From Winogradskyella endarachnes (GTDB lineage: Bacteria > Bacteroidota > Bacteroidia > Flavobacteriales > Flavobacteriaceae), in NCBI RefSeq assembly GCF_009741275.1, contig NZ_WOWS01000005.1:62001-126000 (forward strand): a stretch of DNA of 64,000 bases. The letters are read 5' to 3'. A model generated the notes under the pieces. The model saw nothing but the letters and a program-made list of their open reading frames with translations. It did not search any database and was not told where the DNA came from. The position numbers and the translations under genes were made by a program. Shown in pieces: positions 26,890 to 35,144 of the stretch (positions are counted from its first letter, which is position 1; each line of letters opens with the position of its first letter).

Positions 26890-26909
26890 ATTGTGCTTTA
26901 CGGCACAAT
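26890..26909 (+). promoter_or_regulatory. Candidate L13 leader hairpin
   Basis: ATTGTGC (26890-26896) and GCACAAT (26903-26909) form a perfect 7-bp stem with a 6-base loop, ending 16 bases before the rplM start codon. It lies within the predicted leader and would sit next to the ribosome entry region. Autoregulation of rplM-rpsI through the leader is known in E. coli, and an L13 leader has been proposed in Bacteroidia; identity with that family is not shown here. Confidence 0.45.
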
Positions 26910-26925
26910 TACAAATCAAATTAGT

Positions 26926-27381
26926 GTGGATACATTAAGCTACAAAACAGTTTCAGCAAACAAAGCTACCGTTAACAAGGAGTGGGTTTTAGTTGATGCT
27001 GAAGGACAAACTTTAGGTCGCTTAGCTTCAAGAGTAGCAATACTTTTAAGAGGTAAGCACAAACCTAATTTTACGCCACACGTTGATTGCGGTGATAACG
27101 TAATTGTTATTAATGCTGAAAAAATCAACTTAACTGGTAACAAATGGACGGAAAAAAGTTACATCCGTCACACAGGTTATCCAGGTGGACAAAGAAGTTT
27201 GACGGCTACTGAATTATTTGGGAAAGACCCAAGTAGATTAGTAGAGAAGTCAGTAAAAGGAATGTTACCTAAAAACAAATTAGGTGCAACTCTTTTTAGA
27301 AATTTAACAGTTGTTACTGGTACAGAGCACGCTCATGCAGCTCAAAAACCAAAAACAATGACATTAAACGAAATTAACTAA
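26926..27381 (+). CDS. rplM: 50S ribosomal protein L13
   Basis: The product is bL/uL13 of the large subunit, 151 residues, with the typical core [19 protein letters not shown] and later [10 protein letters not shown]-like and MLPKNKLG segments. I chose the GTG at 26926, because the family in Flavobacteriia starts with (M)[14 protein letters not shown] and has this length. An earlier in-frame GTG at 26893 would add 11 residues encoded by the leader hairpin. The stop codon overlaps the rpsI start (TAATG), so the two are translationally coupled. Confidence 0.95.
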   Translation: MDTLSYKTVSANKATVNKEWVLVDAEGQTLGRLASRVAILLRGKHKPNFTPHVDCGDNVIVINAEKINLTGNKWTEKSYIRHTGYPGGQRSLTATELFGKDPSRLVEKSVKGMLPKNKLGATLFRNLTVVTGTEHAHAAQKPKTMTLNEIN

Positions 27382-27767
27382 TGGAAGTAATTCACAAAAT
27401 TGGCCGTAGAAAGACGGCTGTTGCTCGTGTGTACGTTGCTCAAGGAAGTGGCAAAATCACAGTGAACAAAAAAGACATGGCGGATTATTTTAGTACTGCA
27501 ACATTGCAATACAAAGTAAACCAACCTTTAGCCTTGACTAACAATGATGGCAACTTTGATATTACTGTTAACGTATATGGAGGTGGTATCACCGGCCAGG
27601 CAGAAGCAATACGTTTAGGATTAAGTCGTGCTATGTGCGAACTAGATCCTGAAAACAGACTAGTATTAAAGCCAGAAGGTCTATTAACGAGAGACCCAAG
27701 AATGGTAGAGCGTAAGAAATTCGGTCAGAAGAAAGCGCGTAAGAAATTCCAATTCTCAAAGCGTTAA
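27381..27767 (+). CDS. rpsI: 30S ribosomal protein S9
   Basis: This 128-residue uS9 has IGRRKTAVARVY at the start, the central VYGGGITGQAEAIRLGLSRAM, and the basic C-terminal tail ending in KKFQFSKR, whose final arginine reaches the P-site tRNA. It follows rplM with a TAATG overlap, as in most bacteria, and is followed by a strong terminator. Confidence 0.98.
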   Translation: MEVIHKIGRRKTAVARVYVAQGSGKITVNKKDMADYFSTATLQYKVNQPLALTNNDGNFDITVNVYGGGITGQAEAIRLGLSRAMCELDPENRLVLKPEGLLTRDPRMVERKKFGQKKARKKFQFSKR

Positions 27768-27785
27768 TATCCAAACAACACTTAA

Positions 27786-27826
27786 TTCAGAATCTGTATA
27801 TACAGGTTCTGAATTATTTTATTTTA
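27786..27826 (+). terminator. Rho-independent terminator of rplM-rpsI
   Basis: A 13-bp stem (TTCAGAATCTGTA with TACAGGTTCTGAA, one G-U pair) has a 2-base centre and is followed by a T-rich run. It lies 18 bases after the rpsI stop codon. Confidence 0.88.
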
Positions 27827-27947
27827 TTGAAATCGCCGAGTATTTCGGCAAAAAATTAAACCAGTTTTTGTTATCCATGATGGAAACATCAGGATTTAGT
27901 TTAGCATCTAAATGAGCTAACAGCGGCTAGCGTAAGCTAAAAGCTAT

Positions 27948-27964
27948 AATAGCACATTGCTATT
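27948..27964 (+). promoter_or_regulatory. Hairpin in the rpsB leader
   Basis: AATAGC and GCTATT form a 6-bp stem around a 5-base loop, ending 24 bases before the rpsB start codon. A regulatory role like that of known S2 leaders is possible but unproven. No clear TAnnTTTG promoter was found between the rpsI terminator and rpsB. Confidence 0.3.
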
Positions 27965-27988
27965 CAACAGAACGTAAACTATTACAAA

Positions 27989-28771
27989 ATGGCAAAAGTA
28001 GAAGTAAAAGAATTACTTGAAGCAGGTGTACACTTTGGTCACCTAACACGTAAGTGGAACCCAAACATGGCGCCTTACATCTATATGGAGCGTAACGGTA
28101 TCCATATTATCAACCTTTACAAAACAGCAGCAAAAATTGAAGAAACTTCTGAAGCATTAGCTAAAATAGCAGCATCAGGAAAGAAAATTTTATTTGTTGC
28201 AACTAAAAAACAAGCTAAAGACATCGTTGCTGAAAAAGCAGGTGCTGTAAACCAACCATACATTACTGAGCGTTGGCCAGGTGGAATGTTAACTAACTTT
28301 GTTACTATTAGAAAAGCCGTAAAGAAAATGGCAGCTATTGATAGAATGAAGAAAGACGGAACATTTAACTCTTTATCTAAAAAAGAACGTCTACAAGTAG
28401 ACCGTTTACGCGCAAAATTAGAAAAGAATTTAGGTTCTATTTCTGACATGACACGTTTACCAGGTGCTATATTCGTTGTTGATATTTTACGTGAGCATAT
28501 TGCAATAAAAGAAGCTCAGAAATTAAATATCCCAATTTTTGCGATGGTAGATACTAACTCTGATCCTCGTGAAGTAGATTATTTAATTCCTGCAAATGAT
28601 GATGCTTCTAAATCTGTAGATAAAATTTTATCTATCGTAACATCTGCAATCGCTGATGGCTTAAACGAAAGAAAAGCTGAACGTGCAGAAAAAGAGGCAA
28701 AATCTCAAAAAAGTGAAGCTAAAGCAGCTCCTGCTAAAAAAGCTCCAGAAGCTACGCAAGAAGAAGAATAA
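27989..28771 (+). CDS. rpsB: 30S ribosomal protein S2
   Basis: This 260-residue uS2 has the typical N-terminus LLEAGVHFGHLTRKWNPNM, the coiled-coil region near KKERLQVDRLRAKLEKN, and the core IFVVDILREHIAIKEA and DTNSDPREVDYLIPANDDA. The last 40 residues are an Ala/Glu/Lys-rich tail, common in Bacteroidota. It is followed by tsf after 83 bases, which contain an imperfect termination signal. Confidence 0.98.
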   Translation: MAKVEVKELLEAGVHFGHLTRKWNPNMAPYIYMERNGIHIINLYKTAAKIEETSEALAKIAASGKKILFVATKKQAKDIVAEKAGAVNQPYITERWPGGMLTNFVTIRKAVKKMAAIDRMKKDGTFNSLSKKERLQVDRLRAKLEKNLGSISDMTRLPGAIFVVDILREHIAIKEAQKLNIPIFAMVDTNSDPREVDYLIPANDDASKSVDKILSIVTSAIADGLNERKAERAEKEAKSQKSEAKAAPAKKAPEATQEEE

Positions 28772-28791
28772 ATAACATTTAGAAAATATTC

Positions 28792-28842
28792 AAAAGTCGT
28801 TTAATTCTTTTCTTTGTTGAAAATTAATTATTCGACTTTTTT
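28792..28842 (+). terminator. Possible attenuator between rpsB and tsf
   Basis: AAAAGTCG (28792-28799) and CGACTTTT (28833-28840) are exact reverse complements, and T residues follow, but the 33-base loop is large. It could reduce read-through from rpsB into tsf. Confidence 0.35.
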
Positions 28843-28854
28843 AAATTAAAAAAT

Positions 28855-29829
28855 ATGGAAAATACAGTAAAAGTTACAGCCGCAGAAGTAAACAAGCTTA
28901 GAAAAGCAACTGGTGCTGGTATGATGGATTGTAAAAAAGCTTTAGTTGAAGCAGGTGGTGATTTTGATAAAGCCATTGAAGTATTACGTAAAAAAGGACA
29001 AAAAGTTGCAGAAAAAAGAGCTGACAGAGATTCTTCTGAAGGTGCTGCAATCGCTAAAATAAATGCAGATAACACATCTGGTGTTGCCATCGTATTAGGT
29101 TGTGAAACAGACTTTGTTGGTAAAAATGAATCATTCGTAGCATTAGCTAACGACTTAGCAGATATTGCTTTAAATTATAATTCTAAAGAAGAATTTTTAG
29201 CTGCTGATTTTGGCGGAATGACTGTTGCAGAAAAATTAGTTGAACAAACTGGAGTAATTGGTGAAAAATTAGATATTACTGCTTTTGAAAAATTAGAAGC
29301 ACCTTTTGTAGGGCAATATGTTCACATTAACAAAATTGCTGCTTTAGTAGGTTTGTCTGAAAAAGTAGATAATGCAGAAACATTAGTTAAAGATGTAGCA
29401 ATGCAAGTAGCATCAATGGGAGCAACTACTTTATCTTATAAAGATTTTGATCCAGCATATATAGCATCTGAAACTGAAGCACGTATTGCTGTAATTGAAA
29501 AAGATAATATTGAATTAGCACGTTTAGGTAAAACACTAAAAAACGTACCAAGCTATATTTCAATGGCTCAATTAACACCAGAAGTACTTGCAGCTGCTGA
29601 AGAAAATGCAAAAGCAGAATTAAAAGCTGAAGGAAAGCCAGAACAAATTTGGGATAGAATTTTACCAGGTAAAATGGAGCGTTATATCTCTGATAACACA
29701 ACATTAGATCAAGAAAAATGTCTATTAGACCAAAAGTTTATTAAAGACGAAAAGCAAACCGTTGCTGAATACGTAAAAACTTATGGTGATGTTGTCGTTA
29801 CAGGCTTTAAAAGAGCTACAGTAGGATAA
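28855..29829 (+). CDS. tsf: Elongation factor Ts
   Basis: This 324-residue guanine-nucleotide exchange factor recycles EF-Tu. The N-terminal UBA-like domain contains LRKATGAGMMDCKKALVEAGGD, and the EF-Tu-contacting core has CETDFVGKNESF. The protein is longer than the 283 residues of E. coli, as is usual in Flavobacteriia. The C-terminal module has the expected KCLLDQKFIKDEKQTVAEYVK. It is part of rpsB-tsf-pyrH-frr, but a terminator lies between tsf and pyrH. Confidence 0.98.
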   Translation: MENTVKVTAAEVNKLRKATGAGMMDCKKALVEAGGDFDKAIEVLRKKGQKVAEKRADRDSSEGAAIAKINADNTSGVAIVLGCETDFVGKNESFVALANDLADIALNYNSKEEFLAADFGGMTVAEKLVEQTGVIGEKLDITAFEKLEAPFVGQYVHINKIAALVGLSEKVDNAETLVKDVAMQVASMGATTLSYKDFDPAYIASETEARIAVIEKDNIELARLGKTLKNVPSYISMAQLTPEVLAAAEENAKAELKAEGKPEQIWDRILPGKMERYISDNTTLDQEKCLLDQKFIKDEKQTVAEYVKTYGDVVVTGFKRATVG

Positions 29830-29847
29830 TTATTATCTAAATATTAT

Positions 29848-29884
29848 AAAAAAAGCTTCTCAAAATTGAGAGGCTTTTTTTTTT
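29848..29884 (+). terminator. Rho-independent terminator after tsf
   Basis: AAAAAGCTTCTCAA pairs with TTGAGAGGCTTTTT (one G-U pair) around AA and runs into a long T tract. Confidence 0.9.
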
Positions 29885-29920
29885 GCATTTTTTTCATTTT
29901 TACAGATGCTAATAATTACG

Positions 29921-29928
29921 TAGCTTTG
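29921..29928 (+). promoter_or_regulatory. Candidate -7 element of pyrH
   Basis: TAGCTTTG matches TAnnTTTG and ends 20 bases before the pyrH start codon, just after the tsf terminator. No -33 TTTG is seen at the usual spacing. Confidence 0.45.
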
Positions 29929-29948
29929 CCCTACCTTTAAATCATATA

Positions 29949-30656
29949 ATGAAATATAAAAGAATACTACTCAAATTATCTGGCGAAGCTTTAATGGGCA
30001 ACCGCCAATATGGTATTGATCCAGAGCGTTTATCAGAATATGCTAAAGATATTAAAGAAATTACAGACTTAGGTATAGAAGTTGCCATAGTAATTGGAGG
30101 CGGAAATATATTTAGAGGTGTTGCCGGAGCAATGAATGGTATGGATCGTGTACAAGGCGATCATATGGGCATGTTAGCAACTGTAATTAATGGTTTAGCT
30201 TTACAAAATGCGTTAGAAGATGCCGATGTAAAAACACGCTTACAAACTGCCATTAAAATTAATGAAGTTGCAGAACCATTTATTAGAAGAAAAGCAATGA
30301 GCCATCTAAGAAAAGGGAGAGTTGTGATTTTTGGAGGTGGTACAGGAAACCCATATTTCACTACAGATTCTGCAGCTGTTTTGCGCGCAATTGAAATTGA
30401 AGCTGACGTCATTTTAAAAGGTACACGTGTAGATGGGATTTATACAGCAGACCCAGAAAAAGATACTTCAGCCGTTAAATTTGACCATATTTCATTTGAA
30501 GAAGTATTAAAAAAAGGGCTTAAAGTAATGGATACTACAGCCTTTACATTAAGCCAAGAAAATAACCTCCCAATCATTGTTTTTGACATGAATAAAAAAG
30601 GGAACTTATTAAAAGTAGTTTCTGGAGAAAATATTGGCACAACAGTTAACGCTTAA
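29949..30656 (+). CDS. pyrH: Uridylate kinase (UMP kinase)
   Basis: This 235-residue hexameric UMP kinase of the amino acid kinase fold phosphorylates UMP to UDP. It has [11 protein letters not shown] at the N-terminus, [10 protein letters not shown], the UMP-contacting [16 protein letters not shown], and [18 protein letters not shown]. The C-terminal part carries [16 protein letters not shown] and ends as expected for the bacterial enzyme. It lies 42 bases upstream of frr in the common bacterial order. Confidence 0.98.
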   Translation: MKYKRILLKLSGEALMGNRQYGIDPERLSEYAKDIKEITDLGIEVAIVIGGGNIFRGVAGAMNGMDRVQGDHMGMLATVINGLALQNALEDADVKTRLQTAIKINEVAEPFIRRKAMSHLRKGRVVIFGGGTGNPYFTTDSAAVLRAIEIEADVILKGTRVDGIYTADPEKDTSAVKFDHISFEEVLKKGLKVMDTTAFTLSQENNLPIIVFDMNKKGNLLKVVSGENIGTTVNA

Positions 30657-30698
30657 TTTTTGGCTTAAATTTTGATAACTTAGTTAAAATTTTAAACT

Positions 30699-31253
30699 AT
30701 GAACGAAGACATAAAATTTATAATAGACTCGGCAAAAGAAGCAATGGATAATGCGGTAACGCATTTAGAAAAACAACTTACAAACATTAGAGCCGGTAAA
30801 GCTAGCCCAGCAATGTTAGGTAGCGTAACAGTAGATTATTACGGATCTCAAACACCTTTAAGCCAAGTTGCAAATGTTAATACACCAGATGGTAGAACCA
30901 TAACTGTTCAACCATGGGAAAAATCAATGCTTCAAGAAATTGAAAAAGGTATTATGATTGCAAATTTAGGATTCAACCCAATGAATAATGGTGATACTAT
31001 TATAATTAATGTTCCTCCATTAACAGAAGAACGACGTAGAGATTTGGCAAAACAAGCAAAATCTGAGGCCGAAGATGCTAAAATTGGAATAAGAAATGCA
31101 CGTAAAGAAGCAAACCAAGAAGTTAAAGCCTCTGATGTCTCAGAAGACCTTCAAAAAAATGCAGAAATAGACATTCAAAACTTAACAGATTCTTTTGTTA
31201 AAAAAATTGATGAAACCTTTAGTAAAAAAGAAAAAGAAATAATGACTGTTTAA
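30699..31253 (+). CDS. frr: Ribosome recycling factor
   Basis: This 184-residue factor splits post-termination ribosomes together with EF-G. The domain I helix contains HLEKQLTNIRAGKASPAML, domain II has VDYYGSQTPLSQVANV, and the C-terminal helix has the conserved PPLTEERRRDLAKQAK segment. The length matches the family. A strong terminator closes the translation gene block. Confidence 0.98.
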   Translation: MNEDIKFIIDSAKEAMDNAVTHLEKQLTNIRAGKASPAMLGSVTVDYYGSQTPLSQVANVNTPDGRTITVQPWEKSMLQEIEKGIMIANLGFNPMNNGDTIIINVPPLTEERRRDLAKQAKSEAEDAKIGIRNARKEANQEVKASDVSEDLQKNAEIDIQNLTDSFVKKIDETFSKKEKEIMTV

Positions 31254-31279
31254 TACTCCAGTCTTTATAAAATATCAAA

Positions 31280-31309
31280 AATATCCCAATTATATTGGGA
31301 TATTTTTTT
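31280..31309 (+). terminator. Rho-independent terminator after frr
   Basis: AATATCCCAAT and ATTGGGATATT form an 11-bp perfect stem with a 3-base loop, followed by a T run. Confidence 0.9.
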
Positions 31310-31325
31310 AAATTATACTAAAAAA

Positions 31326-32606
31326 ATGCCTAAACAATTATACGTTGTTTTTATAATATTTCTTTCAACGTATGGATATGCGCAACAACCACCTACCCAA
31401 TCTCAAGATTCAATACAACGCGTTAGAGATTCTATAAAAAAAACTCAATTTGTAAAGAATATAGGTAATGGCTTTTTTCCTTTTCGCCATTTCAATTTAG
31501 ACCTAAGATATCTTATTAAATTTAATCAATACGAAGGCTTTAGAACAGGTTTAGGTGGTATAACAAATGATAACTTCTCTGAAACTTATCGTTTAAATGG
31601 CTATATCGTATACGGATTTAGAGACGACGCTTTTAAATACAAAATTGGTGGTGGTTTTAGAGTTAATAAAGAATCTAACACATGGATTAACCTAGAATAT
31701 ATAGATGATTTACAAGAAACAGGTAGTTCTAAATTCTTAACAGATAAACGCTTTTTCTCTTTTTTTGAACCACGTTTATTAAACATCAATTTGTTTCATA
31801 GACATATTACTAAATCTATCTCATTACAACATAAAGTTTCTAATCATTTACTTTCAGAAACTAAATTAGCAGTTTCTAAAATTACACCAACTTATAATTA
31901 TCATTACGTTACAGGTGGAACAACATATCATAATTTTGATGTAAGCTCCTTAAAATTAAGCCTTCAATGGAGTCCTTTTAGTCATTACGAAATTATAAAT
32001 GATAAGGTTAAAGAAACTAAAGACGGCTATCCAAAATTTACCTTTCAACTAACGCAAGCTTATAAATCCGTTTTTGGTAGCGATTTTAACTTTTCAAAAT
32101 TAGATTTTAGAACCATTCATCAATTTACACACAACAACGAAGATATTACAAAACTAACTTTAGTTGCAGGTATTGCCGGTGGAGATGCTCCACTTACCCA
32201 TTTGTATCATGCCTATCCAAATAATATTAATAAAGAAACTATACTCAACCGTTTTTCTGTTGCAGGCCTAAACAGTTTTGAGACTATGTACTTTAATGAA
32301 TTTTTTAGTGATAAATTTTCTACACTACAGATAAAGCACAGCTTTAAACCGTTTAACATAACAGAGCGTTTTCAACCTCAATTAGTATTAATTTCTCGCC
32401 ACGCCTTAGGTGAAATGAGAAGTATAAATAACCATAGAGAGATGGAATTTAACACTTTAGAACAACTCTATTCTGAAGCTGGTTTAGAAATCAATAAACT
32501 AATTTTTGGATTCGGATTAAGCTTTGCCTATCGTTATGGTGCATATCACTTACAAAAGTTTGAAGATAATGTTGCTTTTAAATTTACATTTAATATTTCA
32601 TTATAA
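31326..32606 (+). CDS. DUF5686-like outer-membrane beta-barrel protein
   Basis: This 426-residue protein has a signal peptide ending near YGYAQQ and otherwise alternates like a beta barrel, ending in the outer-membrane type FKFTFNISL. The segments NQYEGFRTGLGG, METMYFNEFFSDKF-like and LQIKHSF resemble the C-terminal barrel of DUF5686 proteins, which in longer relatives follows a carboxypeptidase-like regulatory domain that is absent here. It probably sits in the outer membrane, with function unknown. It starts 72 bases after frr, past a terminator. Confidence 0.7.
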   Translation: MPKQLYVVFIIFLSTYGYAQQPPTQSQDSIQRVRDSIKKTQFVKNIGNGFFPFRHFNLDLRYLIKFNQYEGFRTGLGGITNDNFSETYRLNGYIVYGFRDDAFKYKIGGGFRVNKESNTWINLEYIDDLQETGSSKFLTDKRFFSFFEPRLLNINLFHRHITKSISLQHKVSNHLLSETKLAVSKITPTYNYHYVTGGTTYHNFDVSSLKLSLQWSPFSHYEIINDKVKETKDGYPKFTFQLTQAYKSVFGSDFNFSKLDFRTIHQFTHNNEDITKLTLVAGIAGGDAPLTHLYHAYPNNINKETILNRFSVAGLNSFETMYFNEFFSDKFSTLQIKHSFKPFNITERFQPQLVLISRHALGEMRSINNHREMEFNTLEQLYSEAGLEINKLIFGFGLSFAYRYGAYHLQKFEDNVAFKFTFNISL

Positions 32607-32642
32607 ACTAAATAATTATCAAACAAATCCTTAGGTTTTTTC

Positions 32643-32650
32643 TACCTTTG
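32643..32650 (+). promoter_or_regulatory. Candidate -7 element of the MMPL gene
   Basis: TACCTTTG matches TAnnTTTG and ends 20 bases before the start codon at 32671. No -33 element is evident. Confidence 0.45.
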
Positions 32651-32670
32651 CCGCTTATTTTAATTGGCAT

Positions 32671-35079
32671 ATGTTTAAATTATTAACCACCGGATTTTGG
32701 GAAGCCATTGCAAGGCTCATTCTTCGTAATAAGATTTTTATACTTATTGCTATTATACTCACTACAGTATTTTTTAGTTTGCAATGGAAACATATGCGCT
32801 TTACCTTCACAGAGGCTAATCTTTTACCAGACGACCACGAGGTAAACCTTATATACAATGACTTTTTAGAAGTTTTTGGTGAAGAAGGCAACTTAATTGT
32901 TTTAGGTGTCAAAGATTCTAGCTTATTTTCTGTTAAAGAATTAAATGCTTGGAATAAACTTGGCGATTCATTTAAAAATTATGAAGAAGTAGAGTCGGTT
33001 CTATCCATAAAAGACCTTCAAAAACTTGTAAAAAACAACGAAAAGAAGCAATTTGATTTAGAACCTTTCATCAAAGATTCTATACACAGTGCTACAGAAA
33101 TTGATGTTCTAGAAGACGAACTATTTAAAAAATATCCATTTTACGATAACTTTTTGTTTAATGCAGAATCAAAAACCATCAGAACAGCAATTTATTTAAA
33201 AAAGGATATTGTAAATACATCAGCCAGAAAAGATTTTATCTTAGATGATTTTCTACCAATAATTGAAGCTTTTGAAGAAGAAACAGGCCTCGATGTTAGA
33301 GTTTCTGGTATGCCATACATTAGAACTCTAAATGCACAAAACATTGTAGATGAAATTCCTATTTTTATAGGCGCTGCTCTTTTTGTAACCTCCTTTATAT
33401 TCTTTTTATTTTTTAGGTCTTTTAGAGCCACATTTATCTCTCTTATTGTAGTTTGTTTTGGTGTAATGTGGACCTTTGGAATCTTGGGATTATTAGGCTA
33501 TGAAATAACCGTACTTACGGCTTTAATTCCGCCATTAATAATTGTAATTGGTATACCTAACTGTATTTTCTTAATTAATAAATACCAGCACGAAGTAAAA
33601 CTACATGGTAACAAAATAAAATCTCTGCAACGTGTTATTACTAAAGTTGGTAACGCAACCTTAATGACTAATGTTACTACAGCATCTGGTTTTGCTACAT
33701 TTATTTTTACTCAAAGTAAATTACTAAAGGAATTTGGAATTGTAGCCTCCTTAAGTATCGTTGCTATCTTTATACTATGTTTACTTATCATTCCTATTCT
33801 ATATACATTTTTACCTTATCCTAAAGCACGCCATTTAGAACACCTTAATAAACGTTGGATCAGTGCCTTTGTAAACTGGATGGTAAGAATGGTGAAAGAC
33901 CGAAAAATCACCATTTATGCTACAGGATTAATTTTAATTATTGGAAGTATAATAGGTATTTACCAAATTAAAATATCAGGAAGTCTTATTGAAGACATGC
34001 CACAAGACACTGAATTTTTTAGAGATATTCGTTTTTTTGAATCTGAATTTGATGGTATTATGCCTTTAGAAATAATGATTGATACCAAGCGAAAAAAAGG
34101 GGTTATGAAATTATCTACCTTAAAGCGCATGGAACAATTAGAGGAAGTTATAGATGAAATACCAGAATTATCACGTCCTATTTCTGTAGTAAGTTTAGTA
34201 AAATACAGTAAGCAAGCCTATTATAACGGTAATCCAAAATATTATCAATTGCCAACGAGTCAAGAGAATAGTTTCATCTTATCTTATGCTAAAAACTCAA
34301 CTTCAGATGTAGATTTACTAACCAGTTTTGTAGATAGTACAGGTCAGTATGCACGTATTACCACGTTTATGAAAGACATTGGTACTGCAAAAATGGAACG
34401 TATACAAGAAGACCTTCAAACTAAAATAGACAAGGTATTCCCAAGTGAACGTTACGAGGTTATAATGACTGGTAAAGCTTTGGTTTTTCAGAAAGGAACA
34501 AAATATCTGGTTAAAAACTTAATCATTTCTTTAACCTTAGCCATTGTATTAATTGCGTTATTTATGGCTTACCTGTTCCGTTCGTTTAGAATGATAATTG
34601 TTTCACTAATCCCTAATCTATTACCACTTTTAGTTACAGCAGGATTAATGGGTTACGTTGGTGTACCAATAAAACCTTCAACCATATTAGTATTTAGTAT
34701 TGCATTTGGTATTTCTGTAGATGATACCATTCATTTTTTGGCAAAATACAGACAAGAATTACAAGCCAATAACTGGAAAATTAGAAAGTCCGTTTACGCA
34801 GCACTAAGAGAAACTGGTGTAAGTATGATTTATACCTCTATTGTATTATTCTTTGGGTTTTCAGTATTTACCATTTCAAGCTTTGGTGGTACAGTTGCAT
34901 TAGGTGCTTTAGTATCTATAACCTTACTTTTTGCCATGCTTTCTAACTTACTATTACTACCTTCGCTGTTGTTATCTTTAGAACGTAATATTGCAAATAA
35001 AGAAGTCTTAAGAGAACCTTCAATAAATATTATACCATCAGAAGATGAAACAGAAGACAACGCTGAACAAAACAATTAA
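32671..35079 (+). CDS. MMPL/HAE3-type RND transporter
   Basis: The protein has 802 residues with the two-repeat RND layout: one membrane helix (about 20-38), a periplasmic domain, five helices (about 230-400), then the same again (helix near 415, second loop, five helices from about 615). The proton-relay type acidic pair is D684-D685 in FGISVDDTIHFLAKYR. The first repeat has FGVMWTFG and IGIPNCIFLINKY instead, so only the second half carries the acidic pair. Single-gene HAE3/MMPL proteins export lipids, hopanoids or small hydrophobic molecules. The cargo is unknown and no partner gene is adjacent. Confidence 0.88.
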   Translation: MFKLLTTGFWEAIARLILRNKIFILIAIILTTVFFSLQWKHMRFTFTEANLLPDDHEVNLIYNDFLEVFGEEGNLIVLGVKDSSLFSVKELNAWNKLGDSFKNYEEVESVLSIKDLQKLVKNNEKKQFDLEPFIKDSIHSATEIDVLEDELFKKYPFYDNFLFNAESKTIRTAIYLKKDIVNTSARKDFILDDFLPIIEAFEEETGLDVRVSGMPYIRTLNAQNIVDEIPIFIGAALFVTSFIFFLFFRSFRATFISLIVVCFGVMWTFGILGLLGYEITVLTALIPPLIIVIGIPNCIFLINKYQHEVKLHGNKIKSLQRVITKVGNATLMTNVTTASGFATFIFTQSKLLKEFGIVASLSIVAIFILCLLIIPILYTFLPYPKARHLEHLNKRWISAFVNWMVRMVKDRKITIYATGLILIIGSIIGIYQIKISGSLIEDMPQDTEFFRDIRFFESEFDGIMPLEIMIDTKRKKGVMKLSTLKRMEQLEEVIDEIPELSRPISVVSLVKYSKQAYYNGNPKYYQLPTSQENSFILSYAKNSTSDVDLLTSFVDSTGQYARITTFMKDIGTAKMERIQEDLQTKIDKVFPSERYEVIMTGKALVFQKGTKYLVKNLIISLTLAIVLIALFMAYLFRSFRMIIVSLIPNLLPLLVTAGLMGYVGVPIKPSTILVFSIAFGISVDDTIHFLAKYRQELQANNWKIRKSVYAALRETGVSMIYTSIVLFFGFSVFTISSFGGTVALGALVSITLLFAMLSNLLLLPSLLLSLERNIANKEVLREPSINIIPSEDETEDNAEQNN

Positions 35080-35144
35080 CACTACTAAATAGATTTTAAA
35101 ATTTATTTGGTATCATATATATTAGCATTCAAAATAATTAAAAA

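Noticed and set aside
26893-26925. Upstream GTG as the rplM start
   Set aside because: It would add 11 residues encoded by the leader hairpin. The GTG at 26926 gives the family's usual N-terminus and 151 residues.
28117-28449. Reverse-strand open frame of 110 codons inside rpsB
   Set aside because: It is antisense to a highly conserved ribosomal gene and its length follows from the codon use of that gene.
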